A DNA stretch of 64,000 nt from Halomicrobium katesii DSM 19301 (GTDB taxonomy: Archaea > Halobacteriota > Halobacteria > Halobacteriales > Haloarculaceae), in assembly GCF_000379085.1 (NCBI RefSeq), contig NZ_KB905378.1:1205253-1269252 (forward strand), written 5' to 3'. Positions 17,914 through 26,315 of the stretch are shown one piece after another (position 1 is the first letter of the stretch; the number at the start of each line of letters is the position of its first letter). The notes under the pieces were generated by a model. That model was not told the origin of the DNA. It ran no database searches and saw only the letters and a program-made list of their open reading frames with translations. The translations under genes were made by a program, and so were the position numbers.

Positions 17914-18348
17914 ATGGCTGTCGAGCCCCCCGCTCTGACCCTCCTCCCGACCGACCCGCCACTGGCGCTCGTGGCCGTGCTCGGACTCGCCCCGCCCCTC
18001 TGTCTGGTGGCGTTGCTCGGCTACTGGCTCTATCGCGACGCCGAGGCCCACGGCACCCGCGCTCCGATTCTGCTGGTGCCCCTGGCCCTGTTCGCGCCGT
18101 TCGGACCGCTGCTCTATCTGTCCGCTCGGCGCGACTGGGAGCGAACTCGCACGAAGACCGAGCGAGATCGCCGCGTCGAGACGGTGCTCGTCGCCCTCTG
18201 TACGGCGTTCGTCCTCGGCGTGATACTGACGCCGCCGGACCCGGTCACACAGGCCATCGCACTGCCGGTGCTCACGCTCGTGGCGCTCCCGGTCGCCTAC
18301 TTCTTCGTCTACCGCGACGGCTGGGCGCGCGTTCGGAGCGCGCTGTAG
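17914..18348 (+). CDS. small integral membrane protein, unknown
   Basis: 144 residues from the ATG (MAVEPPALTLL); a GTG 14 codons earlier gives a hydrophilic leader and is less likely. Four hydrophobic stretches, the first starting LALVAVLGLAPPLCLVALLG, with YWLYRDAEAHGTRAP in between and FVYRDGW near the end. The repeated YRDxxA/G pattern suggests an internal duplication of a two-helix unit. Divergent from the methyltransferase. No family recognised. Confidence 0.6.
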   Translation: MAVEPPALTLLPTDPPLALVAVLGLAPPLCLVALLGYWLYRDAEAHGTRAPILLVPLALFAPFGPLLYLSARRDWERTRTKTERDRRVETVLVALCTAFVLGVILTPPDPVTQAIALPVLTLVALPVAYFFVYRDGWARVRSAL

Positions 18349-18396
18349 CCGGTGAGAAACGCCGGGGTTTTTCCTGGCTCAGGCAGGAGAGCACGT

Positions 18397-18837
18397 ATGG
18401 CACGGCCCCCGCGATATCGGATCGCCGACACCGCCCAGCAACTGGTCGGCGGGTTCCTGCTGGCCGGTCCCTTCGTCGTCACCGAGGAGGTGTGGGTGCT
18501 GGCGGCCAACATGACCGGCTATCACGCCCTCCTCGTCGTCGCCATCGTCTTCGCGATCGGCTACGGCGCGCTGTACAAGGCCGACGACGACCGCGATCCC
18601 GACACCGAGGCGGAGGTCGCCGGAATCCCGATTCGGTTCGTCTCGCTGATGGGCGTGTCCTTTGGCTCCGTAGCGATTCTGGCAGTCGCATTCACTGCAC
18701 CCCAGACGTTCCTCGTCGAGGCGGAGATCCTGGCGGAGCCGACCCAACGGACGGTGTTCTTGACCACGCTGAAGGCCGTCTCGGTGGGCGCGATCTTCAG
18801 CGTCGTCGGGGCCGCGACCGCCGACAGCGTGTTTTGA
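18397..18837 (+). CDS. DUF2391-type integral membrane protein
   Basis: 146 residues from MARPPRYRIADTAQQ. Four membrane segments (LVGGFLLAGPFVVTEEVWVL, ALLVVAIVFAIGYGALY, FVSLMGVSFGSVAILAVAF, LKAVSVGAIFSVVGAATAD). The GG-P-TEE motif in the first helix is characteristic of the family. Function unknown. It follows the preceding membrane-protein gene by 48 bp on the same strand and may be co-transcribed. Confidence 0.65.
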   Translation: MARPPRYRIADTAQQLVGGFLLAGPFVVTEEVWVLAANMTGYHALLVVAIVFAIGYGALYKADDDRDPDTEAEVAGIPIRFVSLMGVSFGSVAILAVAFTAPQTFLVEAEILAEPTQRTVFLTTLKAVSVGAIFSVVGAATADSVF

Positions 18838-18932
18838 GCCCGCCTGACCTCTTGGCCGACCGGTGTGGTCACATCTCTCGTCGGGGGAAACGACCGATAC
18901 TCTAAAGCGCGCCGGGTACGCTTTGGGACCAC

Positions 18933-19511
18933 ATGGAGTATTCCCTCGCCATCGAGAACACGCCCGAGTCGATCCCGGGCGGGACGGGCGTCCTCTTGTT
19001 GCATCCGAGCACCGGCGAGACGGACCGACTGGACACGGACTTTCTCAGTACCGACACCGACCACCTGCTGGTCGTCTCGACGCGGACGACGGCCCGCGAG
19101 GTCGAACAGAAACTGGAGTACTACGAGGTCGACGAGGACCGGGCGACGATCCTCGACACGCTGTCGGTCGAACGGGGCTACACGCGCCGCAAGTCCGACA
19201 ACGTCCAGTACGTCTCCGCGCCGGACGACTGGGCGGCGATCGTCTCCCAGACCGAGCAGTTCCTCGCGGACCACGAGGGCAAGCGGCGGGTGACCTTCGA
19301 CTCCGTGACGGAACTGATCTACTACGCCGACGAGGACCAGGCCGTCGAGGCGCTCGGCCAGCTGCTCGACCTGCTCGCCGAGTACGACGCCGTCGGGCTG
19401 TTCCACCTCGCCCGCGGCGTCCACGACGACGAGACGGTCGACCGCTTTCGCGACATCTTCGACGGCGTCGTCGAACTCGACGAGGACGGCTCGATCACCA
19501 GCCAGTTCTGA
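18933..19511 (+). CDS. KaiC/RecA-fold-like haloarchaeal protein without P-loop
   Basis: 192 residues. The pattern GVLLLHPSTGETDRL, HLLVVSTRTTAREVEQKL, VTFDSVTELIYYADEDQAVEAL and VGLFHLARGVHDDETVDRF follows the beta-alpha order of RecA/KaiC-like domains seen in haloarchaeal signalling proteins (DUF7090-like), but no GxxGxGKT is present, so ATP hydrolysis is unlikely. Probably a regulatory paralogue. Its TGA stop shares its last base with the 82-bp palindrome copy B. Confidence 0.55.
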   Translation: MEYSLAIENTPESIPGGTGVLLLHPSTGETDRLDTDFLSTDTDHLLVVSTRTTAREVEQKLEYYEVDEDRATILDTLSVERGYTRRKSDNVQYVSAPDDWAAIVSQTEQFLADHEGKRRVTFDSVTELIYYADEDQAVEALGQLLDLLAEYDAVGLFHLARGVHDDETVDRFRDIFDGVVELDEDGSITSQF

Positions 19512-19592
19512 TACGAATGGTTGTAGGCGTTTACCCAGTCGACCGCACGACGGCGTGCGGTCGATCTGGTAAAGACCTACAACTTTCCGTAT
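19511..19592. repeat. 82-bp imperfect palindrome, copy B (inverse orientation)
   Basis: It reads as the complement of copies A and C with three or four changes near one tip (atacgaatgg in place of atacggacgg). It starts on the last base of a stop codon. The centre cgaccgcac...gtgcggtcg is preserved, so structure is conserved although the orientation is flipped. Confidence 0.85.
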
Positions 19593-19689
19593 GAGACGGC
19601 CCGGCCGTCGCCGTCCGCGCCGAACCGCGACCGGCGCTCGCATCGAGGAACGAACCATTAAGAGGCCAGATTTCCTTATCGAGAGACGT

Positions 19690-19848
19690 ATGCCGGAATG
19701 CCAGAACTGCGGTAACTTCGTGACGGCTGACTACGCACGGGTCTTCACGCCCAACGGGGTCGATGCACCGCGGGTCTGTCCGCAGTGCGAGGACAAGATT
19801 CGCGACGGCGCGGGCGTTCGGGAGGCCCGGTCGACACGCCGCGGATAG
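19690..19848 (+). CDS. small zinc-ribbon protein (DUF7563-like)
   Basis: 52 residues from MPECQNCGNFV; the longer frame starts in Arg-rich noise. Two CxxC pairs (CQNCG, CPQCED) form a rubredoxin-knuckle zinc ribbon around VTADYARVFTPNGVDAP. A close relative ([19 protein letters not shown]) is encoded at 23479. Such proteins are common in haloarchaea; nucleic-acid or protein binding is presumed. Confidence 0.7.
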   Translation: MPECQNCGNFVTADYARVFTPNGVDAPRVCPQCEDKIRDGAGVREARSTRRG

Positions 19849-19939
19849 TTTCCTCCGCCGCGCGGTGTCACAGACGCGCGAACGCTGGGTTTCTCTCGTC
19901 GCACGTCGTGCGACAGTCGAGTGCGCGTAGCGACCGCTC

Positions 19940-20021
19940 ATACGGAAAGTTGTAGGTCTTTACCAGATCGACCGCACGCCGTCGTGCGGTCGACTGGGTA
20001 AACGCCTACAACCGTCCGTAT
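19940..20021. repeat. 82-bp imperfect palindrome, copy C
   Basis: Identical by inspection to copy A, same orientation, 6 kb away. It lies between convergent genes (zinc-ribbon gene and glmM), ending 22 bp from the glmM stop. Confidence 0.85.
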
Positions 20022-20043
20022 CAATCGGGGAGTCTCGCCGCTC

Positions 20044-21357
20044 TCACTCGCGGGCCCCGGCGACGGCGTCGCGCGCGATCTCGAAGGCGTCTCTCGCCCG
20101 CTCCTCGTCTCGTGCCTCGGCGGTGATCCGGACCAGCGGCTGGGTCCCGCTGGCCCGGACCAGGAACCACGCGTCTCCGAGGTCGACCCGAACGCCGTCG
20201 AGCGTCGCCACGTCGTCGTACTCGGCCGTGATCCGGTCGGCCAGGCGATCCACGACGGCGCGCTTGTCCTCGACGGCGATACTCTCGCGGCGGATCGGAT
20301 AGTCGGGCACCGCGGCGACGCGTTCCCGAAGCGACTCCTCGGCGTGGAGCGCCACGAGCCGGCAGGCCGCGAGGGGGCCATCGGGACACAGCGTCTGGCC
20401 TGGCCAGATCCAGGCCCCGCTGGGCTCGCCGCCGAAGGCGACGCCCGGCCGGCTCGCTCGCTCGGCCACGTACACGTCGCCGACGGGCGTGTACGTCACC
20501 GCCACGTCGGCCTCTGCGAGGAAGTCCGCGACCGCGAGACTCGTGTCGACCGGCACCGCGACGGTGTCGCCGGGCGACGCCGCTTCGCGGGCGAAGACGG
20601 CCAGCAGTTCGTCTCCGGAGACGAAGCTTCCGTCGGCCGTCGCCGCTCGCAGGCGGTCGGCGTCGCCGTCGTGTGCCACGCCGAGCTCGGCGTCCGTGTT
20701 CGCGACCAGCGCCGACAGGGACGCGCAGTTGTCCGCGGTCGGTTCGCTGGGACGGCCCGGAAACGAGCCGTCCGGCTGGACGTTCAGCGTCTCGACCCCA
20801 CAGCCCAGCTCCTGGAGCGCGTCGACGCTCACGCCGCCCGCGCCGTTACCGAGATCGACGGCCACCGGCGGTGCGTCCGCCGGAGCGAGCGAGACGGCGT
20901 CCGCGATCGTCCGCGCGTGGCGCTCGCGGCCGTTCGCCGTCGTCCGCGTGCCGAGCCCGTCCCACGCTTCCAGATCGGCGACGCCGTCGCGGACCCGCTC
21001 GGCGATCCGCTCGCGGCCGGTCTCGTCGAACGCCTGCCCGGAGGGCTGCCAGAGCTTGATCCCGTTGTCTGGCGCGGGGTTGTGCGAGGCCGTGATCACT
21101 ACGCCGGCGTCGGCGTCGCGCCACCCGACCGAACGGGCGACCGTCGGCGTCGCCGCCACTCCGAGGTCGATCACGTCGGTCCCGGACTCGCGCAGTCCCG
21201 CCGCCAGCGCGTCGGTCAGTAGCTCGCCGGACTCGCGCGGGTCGCGACCGACCACCACCCGATCGGCCTCGACGCCCAGCGCCCGACCCGCGTCGAGGGC
21301 GAGCGCCGCCGTCACGTCCTCGCCGACTGGTCCCCGGATGCCGCTCGTGCCGAACAT
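20044..21357 (-). CDS. glmM: phosphoglucosamine mutase family protein
   Basis: 437 residues from MFGTSGIRGPVGED, the family's usual start; the longer frame adds 54 unrelated residues. All four alpha-D-phosphohexomutase loops are seen: VITASHNPAPDNG (phospho-Ser), DGDADR (metal), FGGEPSGAW (sugar) and RASGTQPLVRI (phosphate). It interconverts hexosamine or hexose 1- and 6-phosphates for cell-surface glycans. Specificity between GlcN, Man and Glc cannot be told. Divergent from rpiA. A second paralogue is at 24100. Confidence 0.8.
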   Translation of the reverse strand: MFGTSGIRGPVGEDVTAALALDAGRALGVEADRVVVGRDPRESGELLTDALAAGLRESGTDVIDLGVAATPTVARSVGWRDADAGVVITASHNPAPDNGIKLWQPSGQAFDETGRERIAERVRDGVADLEAWDGLGTRTTANGRERHARTIADAVSLAPADAPPVAVDLGNGAGGVSVDALQELGCGVETLNVQPDGSFPGRPSEPTADNCASLSALVANTDAELGVAHDGDADRLRAATADGSFVSGDELLAVFAREAASPGDTVAVPVDTSLAVADFLAEADVAVTYTPVGDVYVAERASRPGVAFGGEPSGAWIWPGQTLCPDGPLAACRLVALHAEESLRERVAAVPDYPIRRESIAVEDKRAVVDRLADRITAEYDDVATLDGVRVDLGDAWFLVRASGTQPLVRITAEARDEERARDAFEIARDAVAGARE

Positions 21358-21473
21358 ACCGACAGGTCGCGAGAGCGTGACAAAAAGTATGCGTCGTCTA
21401 GTCGCCGACGCTCGGTGTCTCGACCTCGCTCGGGAGAACAAACGTTTTGTCCGCGTCCGTGGACCCTCCGGGC

Positions 21474-22154
21474 ATGAAACAGGGCGGGAGCGACGACGCG
21501 AAGCGCGCGGCGGGAGCATCGGCCGCCGAGGCCGTCGAAGACGGGATGGTGGTCGGGCTCGGGACCGGCTCCACCGCGGCCCACGCGATACGGGCCATCG
21601 GCGCGGCCGTCGACGCCGGGCTGGACGTGACCGGGGTTCCGACCTCGTTTCAGTCCCGCGAACTCGCGCGGGAAGCGGGGATCCCGTTGACCGACCTCGA
21701 CGCCGCCGAGATCGATCTCGCGATCGACGGCGCGGATCAGGTCGCTGGCGGGTGTCTCGTCAAGGGCGGCGGCGCGGCCCACGCCCGCGAGAAGATCGTC
21801 GACACGGCGGCCGACCGGCTCCTCGTCGTCGTCGATCCGACCAAGGAGGCGGACGTGCTCGACCACCCGGTCCCACTCGAACTGCTGCCGGCCGCCAGAC
21901 GGCCCGTCGCGGCGGCCGTCGAGCGACTCGGCGGGGAGCCGGCGCTTCGCCGCGCCGAGCGCAAGGACGGGCCGGTGGTGACCGACAACGGCAACCTCGT
22001 GTTCGACTGTGCGTTCGGTGCGATCGCCGACCCCGCCGCGCTGGCGGCGGACCTCGCGACGATCCCCGGCGTCGTCGAGCACGGCCTGTTCGTCGACGTG
22101 GCCGACGAGATCCACTGCGGGACGGCTGACGGCGTCACCGTTACCGAACTGTAG
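21474..22154 (+). CDS. rpiA: ribose-5-phosphate isomerase A
   Basis: 226 residues from MKQGGSDDAKRAAG. Motifs: VVGLGTGSTAAHAI (phosphate loop), DLAIDGADQV (catalytic Asp pair), LVKGGGAAHAREK (Lys/Glu) and FVDVADEIHCGTADGV near the end. It interconverts ribose-5-phosphate and ribulose-5-phosphate for nucleotide supply. Full length, no lesions. The distance to divergent glmM (116 bp) is enough for two promoters. Confidence 0.95.
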   Translation: MKQGGSDDAKRAAGASAAEAVEDGMVVGLGTGSTAAHAIRAIGAAVDAGLDVTGVPTSFQSRELAREAGIPLTDLDAAEIDLAIDGADQVAGGCLVKGGGAAHAREKIVDTAADRLLVVVDPTKEADVLDHPVPLELLPAARRPVAAAVERLGGEPALRRAERKDGPVVTDNGNLVFDCAFGAIADPAALAADLATIPGVVEHGLFVDVADEIHCGTADGVTVTEL

Positions 22155-22214
22155 CCACCGATAGCGCCACGGCTGGTCGGTTCGCGTCGAAAAAATCGAT
22201 CGAGGGTGTCGGCC

Positions 22215-22382
22215 TTACAGGTCGCGCGGCTGGACGGTCTTCCGGTCGTTGGCCTCGGCTCGGCGGGCGGCGTCTGCGAGCAGCTCCTCGACCTCGTCGT
22301 CGAGGGCTGTGTAGAAGTCGGAGGCAACGTTCATGTCATCGAGCTCTTCCTTCACGGCTGCTTTGACGATTAGGTCTGCCAT
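22215..22382 (-). CDS. DUF1931-like single histone-fold protein
   Basis: 55 residues from MADLIVKAAVKEEL, chosen because upstream residues are not homologous. The pattern (short helix, long helix NVASDFYTALDDEVEELLADAARRAEAN, then RKTVQPRDL) is a histone fold with the typical loop-strand motif before a C-terminal helix that is cut short. Small and acidic; it probably dimerises. Convergent with rpiA (60 bp). A chromatin role is inferred from fold only. Confidence 0.75.
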   Translation of the reverse strand: MADLIVKAAVKEELDDMNVASDFYTALDDEVEELLADAARRAEANDRKTVQPRDL

Positions 22383-22627
22383 ACAGAGAACGTGTTCCAG
22401 GTGCCATGTTAAATACTTTCCTGAATCATGGCCCTCTCGCCGGTATTGACGGGGGTTTGAGCCACTTTGACACTCGACACCCCATATAAATATGGCCGAT
22501 CCGGCTCGCTTCGAGGTGGCCTCGACCACCGAAACCGCCGCTGGCGACCGCTGGTGTGTCGCTCGCGCGCGAACGCGGCGGGCGAACAGTTGGAAAGAGT
22601 CGAGTGTGCGCGCTCCAGAGAGTGGGT

Positions 22628-23395
22628 ATGCGCGAACTACTCGACGCCGTCGCCGCGGGCGAGGTCACGCCCGCCGAGGCCGAGGCGGAACTCGCCGGCT
22701 ACGCCACGGGTGAGGCCGGTCGATTCGACGCGACCCGGGAGCAACGCTCCGGCGTCCCGGAGGCGGTGCTGGCGGACGGAAAGACACCGACGGAGGTCGC
22801 ACAGCTGGCCGCGACCGCGCTGTCGACGACCGGTCGAGCGATCGTCACCCGGGCCGACGAGGCCCAGGCCGGTGCGGTCCGAGAGCGCCTCGACGACGTG
22901 GCACCGGCGGCGACGCTGTCCTGGTCCGAGCGGTCCCGCTGGCTCGTGGCCCACGGTCCGGAGTACGAACGACCCGACCTCGACGCCAGCGTCGGCGTCG
23001 TCACTGCCGGCACCTCCGACGCGGTCCCGGCGGGCGAGGCGGCGATGATCGTCCGCGAGATGGGGGTCGACGTGGAGCGCGTCGACGACGTCGGCGTCGC
23101 CAGCCTCGTCCGCGTCGTCGACCAGCTCCCGGCCCTGCGCGAGCAGGACGTGTTGATCGTCGCCGCCGGTCGCGAGGGGGCGCTGCCGACGGTCGTCGCC
23201 GGCCTCGTCGACGTGCCGGTGATCGGGCTCCCGGTCTCGACCGGCTACGGCCACGCTGGCGAGGGCGAAGCGGCGCTGTCCGGCATGCTCCAGTCCTGTA
23301 CCGCCCTCTCGACGGTCAACGTCGACGCCGGCTTCACGGCCGGCACGCAGGCCGGGCTGATCGCCCGCCAGATCGACGATGCGAGCGGCGCGTAA
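22628..23395 (+). CDS. larB: nickel-pincer cofactor biosynthesis protein LarB
   Basis: 255 residues from MRELLDAVAAGEVTPAEAEAE. The C-terminal AIRC-like domain shows GVVTAGTSDAVPAGEAA, AAGREGALPTVVAGL and LPVSTGYGHAGEGEAAL. LarB carboxylates and hydrolyses nicotinate adenine dinucleotide in the first step of nickel-pincer nucleotide synthesis for lactate racemase-type enzymes. No larC or larE lies in this window, so partners must be elsewhere. Confidence 0.9.
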   Translation: MRELLDAVAAGEVTPAEAEAELAGYATGEAGRFDATREQRSGVPEAVLADGKTPTEVAQLAATALSTTGRAIVTRADEAQAGAVRERLDDVAPAATLSWSERSRWLVAHGPEYERPDLDASVGVVTAGTSDAVPAGEAAMIVREMGVDVERVDDVGVASLVRVVDQLPALREQDVLIVAAGREGALPTVVAGLVDVPVIGLPVSTGYGHAGEGEAALSGMLQSCTALSTVNVDAGFTAGTQAGLIARQIDDASGA

Positions 23396-23478
23396 CGCCC
23401 TAACTGTGTTGGCATGTGAGGCTATGGAACTGGCTCCCATACGTGTGAGTGCCGGACGCCGAGAGACCGGCCCCAACC

Positions 23479-23628
23479 ATGCCAGAGTGCGATCACTGCG
23501 GCGCGCACGTGTCGGATCGTTTCGCTCGAGTGTTCGCGGACAAGAGCGGCAACGTCCGCGCCTGCCCGAGCTGTTCGGCGAACGCTGGAATCGCCGAAGT
23601 TGCCCGAGAGCGCGCCCACAAGGTGTGA
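23479..23628 (+). CDS. small zinc-ribbon protein (DUF7563-like), second copy
   Basis: 49 residues, [23 protein letters not shown] and onward, with CDHC and CPSC pairs. Same layout as the protein at 19690, suggesting duplication. It lies 83 bp after larB on the same strand. Confidence 0.7.
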   Translation: MPECDHCGAHVSDRFARVFADKSGNVRACPSCSANAGIAEVARERAHKV

Positions 23629-23716
23629 GGCCCGACTGGGCCACCCGTACCGTGGTACTAGTACCACGCGACGCCCTGTTCTGTCGACGAACTCCCCAGC
23701 CCCGGGCACGCGACCG

Positions 23717-23959
23717 ATGAGCGACCACTACGTCTACGTCCTGCGCTGTGCCGACGACACGCTGTACACGGGCTACACGACGGACGTACAGCGCCGAGTG
23801 GCCGAACACGACGCGGGCGAGGGCGCGAAGTACACCCGCGGTCGGACGCCCGTCGAGCTGGTCCACGTCGAGTCCTTCGAGAGCCGCTCGGCCGCGATGC
23901 GCCGCGAGTACGAGATCAAGCAGTACTCGCGGGGGCGCAAAGAGCGACTGATCGAGTGA
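23717..23959 (+). CDS. GIY-YIG nuclease-domain protein (UPF0213 type)
   Basis: 80 residues from [20 protein letters not shown]. The motif YVYVLRC...LYTGYT with [18 protein letters not shown] and the Glu in EYEIKQYS are those of the YhbQ-like standalone GIY-YIG family. A role in DNA processing is likely but undefined. It ends 2 bp before the fourth 82-bp palindrome. Confidence 0.85.
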   Translation: MSDHYVYVLRCADDTLYTGYTTDVQRRVAEHDAGEGAKYTRGRTPVELVHVESFESRSAAMRREYEIKQYSRGRKERLIE

Positions 23960-23960
23960 T

Positions 23961-24042
23961 ATAGTAACAATTGAAACGATTTACACACCGATCGAACTGC
24001 TGTCGTGCGATCGGGTGTACATTGATTTTCGATGGCTACTAT
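23961..24042. repeat. 82-bp imperfect palindrome of a second family
   Basis: From atagtaacaattgaaac to gatggctactat with a gatcg...cgatcg centre. Same length and placement as copies A-C (2 bp after a stop codon) but different sequence. It lies in the 5' region of the next gene, 57 bp before its ATG, so it may influence transcription into that gene. Confidence 0.7.
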
Positions 24043-24099
24043 ACTGCCGGCGGGAGCGAGGACGGGAGCTTTTTGCCGGCCGGGGTCGCACTGCCAGCC

Positions 24100-25548
24100 A
24101 TGACAGACGCAGACGCCGAGGCCATCGCCTTCGGTACCGACGGCTGGCGGGCGACGCTCGACGAGTTCACCGACGAGCGGGTCCGCATGGTGGGCCAGGG
24201 GATCGCGACCCACCTCCGCGAGGCGGGCCACGACGGTGAGACGGTCGCCGTGGGCTACGACGCACGCTCTCACTCCCGAGGGTTCGCCGAGGAACTGGCC
24301 CGCGTGCTGTGTGCGAACGGCTTCGACGTGGTGGTGCCCGACCGAGACACGCCGACGCCGGTCGTCGCGTGGACGGTCGAGTCCCGCGGGCTGGCCGGCG
24401 CGCTGATGGTGACGGCGTCGCACAACCCGCCGGAGTACAACGGCGTGAAGTTCGTGCCCGCCGGGGGCCAACCGGCGCTGGCCGACGCGACCGACGCCGT
24501 CGAGGCGGCGCTTGCCCGACCGGACCCGCTGCCAGAGCCCGAGCGGGGGAGCGTCGAGGAGACGGACCTGCTGGCGGCGTACCTCGACCACGCGGTCGAG
24601 TTCGCCGGAGAGAGCCGCGACGAGCCGGTCGATCTCGACGGGCTGACGGTCGCCTACGACGCGATGCACGGCAGCGGCCGCGGCGTCACCGACCGCCTGT
24701 TAGAGCGGGCCGGGGCCGACCTCGTTCGCCTGCGCTGTGAGCGGGACGCCGACTTCGGCGGTGGCGCACCGGAGCCCGTCGCCGAGCGCGTCGAGGCGCT
24801 GATCGAGCGGGTCCGAGACGGCGACGCGGCCCTCGGGATCGTCAACGACGGCGACGCCGACCGGATCGGCGTCGTGACGCCCGACCGCGGGTTCCTCGAT
24901 CCGAACCTCTTCTTCGCCGCGGTGTACGACGACCTGCTGACGGCACACGACGGCGAGCGACCGGACGGCGCTGGATCGGCCGGCGTCGTGCGGACCGTCT
25001 CGACCAGTTCGATCGTCGACCGCGTCGCCGCGGCCCACGGCGAGTCGGTCCACGAGACCGCCGTCGGCTTCAAGCACGTCGCCGCGGCGATGGCCGAACA
25101 CGACGCCCTGATGGGCGGCGAGGAGTCGGGCGGGTTCGGGCTCACCGCACACCTCCGCAACAAGGACGGCGTCCTGCTGGCGCTGCTGGCCGCCGCGGCC
25201 GCACACGATCGGCCGCTCGACGAGCGCGTCGACGCCTTGCTCGCCGAGCACGGCGAGATCCACCAGGGCCGGATCAGCGTCGACTGTCCGGACGACCGCA
25301 AGGAGCGCGTGCTCGGGGCCCTGGAGTCGTCGCTCCCGGACAGCGTGGCCGGGCGCTCGGTCGACTCGGTCTCGACGGTCGACGGCTTCAAGATGACGCT
25401 GGCAGACGGCACCTGGCTCCTCGTTCGCCCCTCCGGCACCGAGCCCAAGCTCCGGGTGTACGCCGAGGCGACGAGCCGCGAGCGGGTCGACGAACTGCTC
25501 GCCGCCGGTCGCGAGATCGTCACGCCCCTCGTCGCCAGCGCGGAGTGA
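24100..25548 (+). CDS. phosphoglucomutase/phosphomannomutase family protein
   Basis: 482 residues from MTDADAEAIAFGTDGWRA; upstream in-frame residues come from the palindrome. Phosphohexomutase loops: VTASHNPPEYNGVKF, VNDGDADRIGV, MGGEESGGFG and VRPSGTEPKLRVYAE. Longer than the glmM paralogue and with the GEESGG sugar loop typical of phosphoglucomutase/mannomutase types. Probably feeds sugar nucleotides for glycoprotein or polysaccharide synthesis. The exact sugar is not decidable from sequence alone. Confidence 0.85.
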   Translation: MTDADAEAIAFGTDGWRATLDEFTDERVRMVGQGIATHLREAGHDGETVAVGYDARSHSRGFAEELARVLCANGFDVVVPDRDTPTPVVAWTVESRGLAGALMVTASHNPPEYNGVKFVPAGGQPALADATDAVEAALARPDPLPEPERGSVEETDLLAAYLDHAVEFAGESRDEPVDLDGLTVAYDAMHGSGRGVTDRLLERAGADLVRLRCERDADFGGGAPEPVAERVEALIERVRDGDAALGIVNDGDADRIGVVTPDRGFLDPNLFFAAVYDDLLTAHDGERPDGAGSAGVVRTVSTSSIVDRVAAAHGESVHETAVGFKHVAAAMAEHDALMGGEESGGFGLTAHLRNKDGVLLALLAAAAAHDRPLDERVDALLAEHGEIHQGRISVDCPDDRKERVLGALESSLPDSVAGRSVDSVSTVDGFKMTLADGTWLLVRPSGTEPKLRVYAEATSRERVDELLAAGREIVTPLVASAE

Positions 25549-25629
25549 TCCCGTCGCCTGTCAGTTCGTGACGATATCCGCTACGCCGGTGGTCACAGAT
25601 GGCCAGCCGACGGTACGAGCCCCGAGACG

Positions 25630-26010
25630 CTACGCACTCTCCAGGCGACCGCGATAGCGCGACTCGTCGCCGTCGACCGGCTCGATCGCGAACCCGAGCG
25701 TCTCGTAGAACGGCCGGACCCGCTCGTCGAACGTCGCCACGAGCCGCCCACGTTCGGCCAGCGCCCGCTCGACCAGTGTCGAACCGATCCCCTGCCCGCG
25801 TCGGCGACGGCGGACGGCGACGCTGACGATCCGGTCGCCGTCCAGTACGAGCGCTCCCAGCACGCGCTCGCCGTCGTCGGCGACCGCGAGCAGCGTCTCG
25901 CCGCGCCGGAGACTCGCTTTCAGCCGGGCGGGCTCGGTCTCCAGGGCCGCCCCGTCGAGGACGTTCGCGACGGCGGCCCGGTCGGCCGGCGTCGCCTCGT
26001 GGACCCGCAT
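25630..26010 (-). CDS. GNAT-family N-acetyltransferase
   Basis: 126 residues. The acetyl-CoA loop is seen as VAVRRRRRGQGIGSTLVERAL, followed by FYETLGFAIEPVD at the C-terminus. N-terminus MRVHEATPADRAAVANVL is typical. Substrate unknown. It is 57 bp downstream of the SAMP2-like gene on the same strand. Confidence 0.8.
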   Translation of the reverse strand: MRVHEATPADRAAVANVLDGAALETEPARLKASLRRGETLLAVADDGERVLGALVLDGDRIVSVAVRRRRRGQGIGSTLVERALAERGRLVATFDERVRPFYETLGFAIEPVDGDESRYRGRLESA

Positions 26011-26067
26011 CGTCTCGTACTGGCGACTCCCGTCAGAAAGTATTTGACTCTCGGAACGGCACCACGC

Positions 26068-26268
26068 TCACCCGCCTTTGACCAGCCGGACCACGCGGAC
26101 GTGGTCCGTCTCGACGGGCTGATCTTCCGGGACGGGCGTGCCGTCGACCAGGATCGAGACCGTGTGGGGGCTGAGGTCGGTCGGAGCCAGCAGGTCGACG
26201 TAGCTGTCCCCCACCGCGACCTCAACCTCGCGGGTCTCGCCCCCGACGATCTCGACTGTCACGCGCAT
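26068..26268 (-). CDS. samp2: ubiquitin-like small archaeal modifier, SAMP2 type
   Basis: 66 residues, MRVTVEIVGGETREVEV, with the beta-grasp core and the run LSPHTVSILVDGTPVPEDQ, ending RLVKGG. The C-terminal diglycine preceded by Lys is the conjugation tail. In Haloferax SAMP2 is activated by UbaA, attaches to lysines and also carries sulfur for tRNA thiolation. The match of the central segment and tail is strong. The E1 enzyme is not in this window. Confidence 0.9.
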   Translation of the reverse strand: MRVTVEIVGGETREVEVAVGDSYVDLLAPTDLSPHTVSILVDGTPVPEDQPVETDHVRVVRLVKGG

Positions 26269-26315
26269 ACGGTCCGATTCGGACGGTCGCCCTTGAGCGT
26301 GTCGCCGGGCGGCCC

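Noticed and set aside
24654..25523. 289-codon minus-strand frame opposite the phosphohexomutase gene
   Set aside because: Ser/Arg/Thr-rich antisense shadow; the plus strand carries all family motifs.
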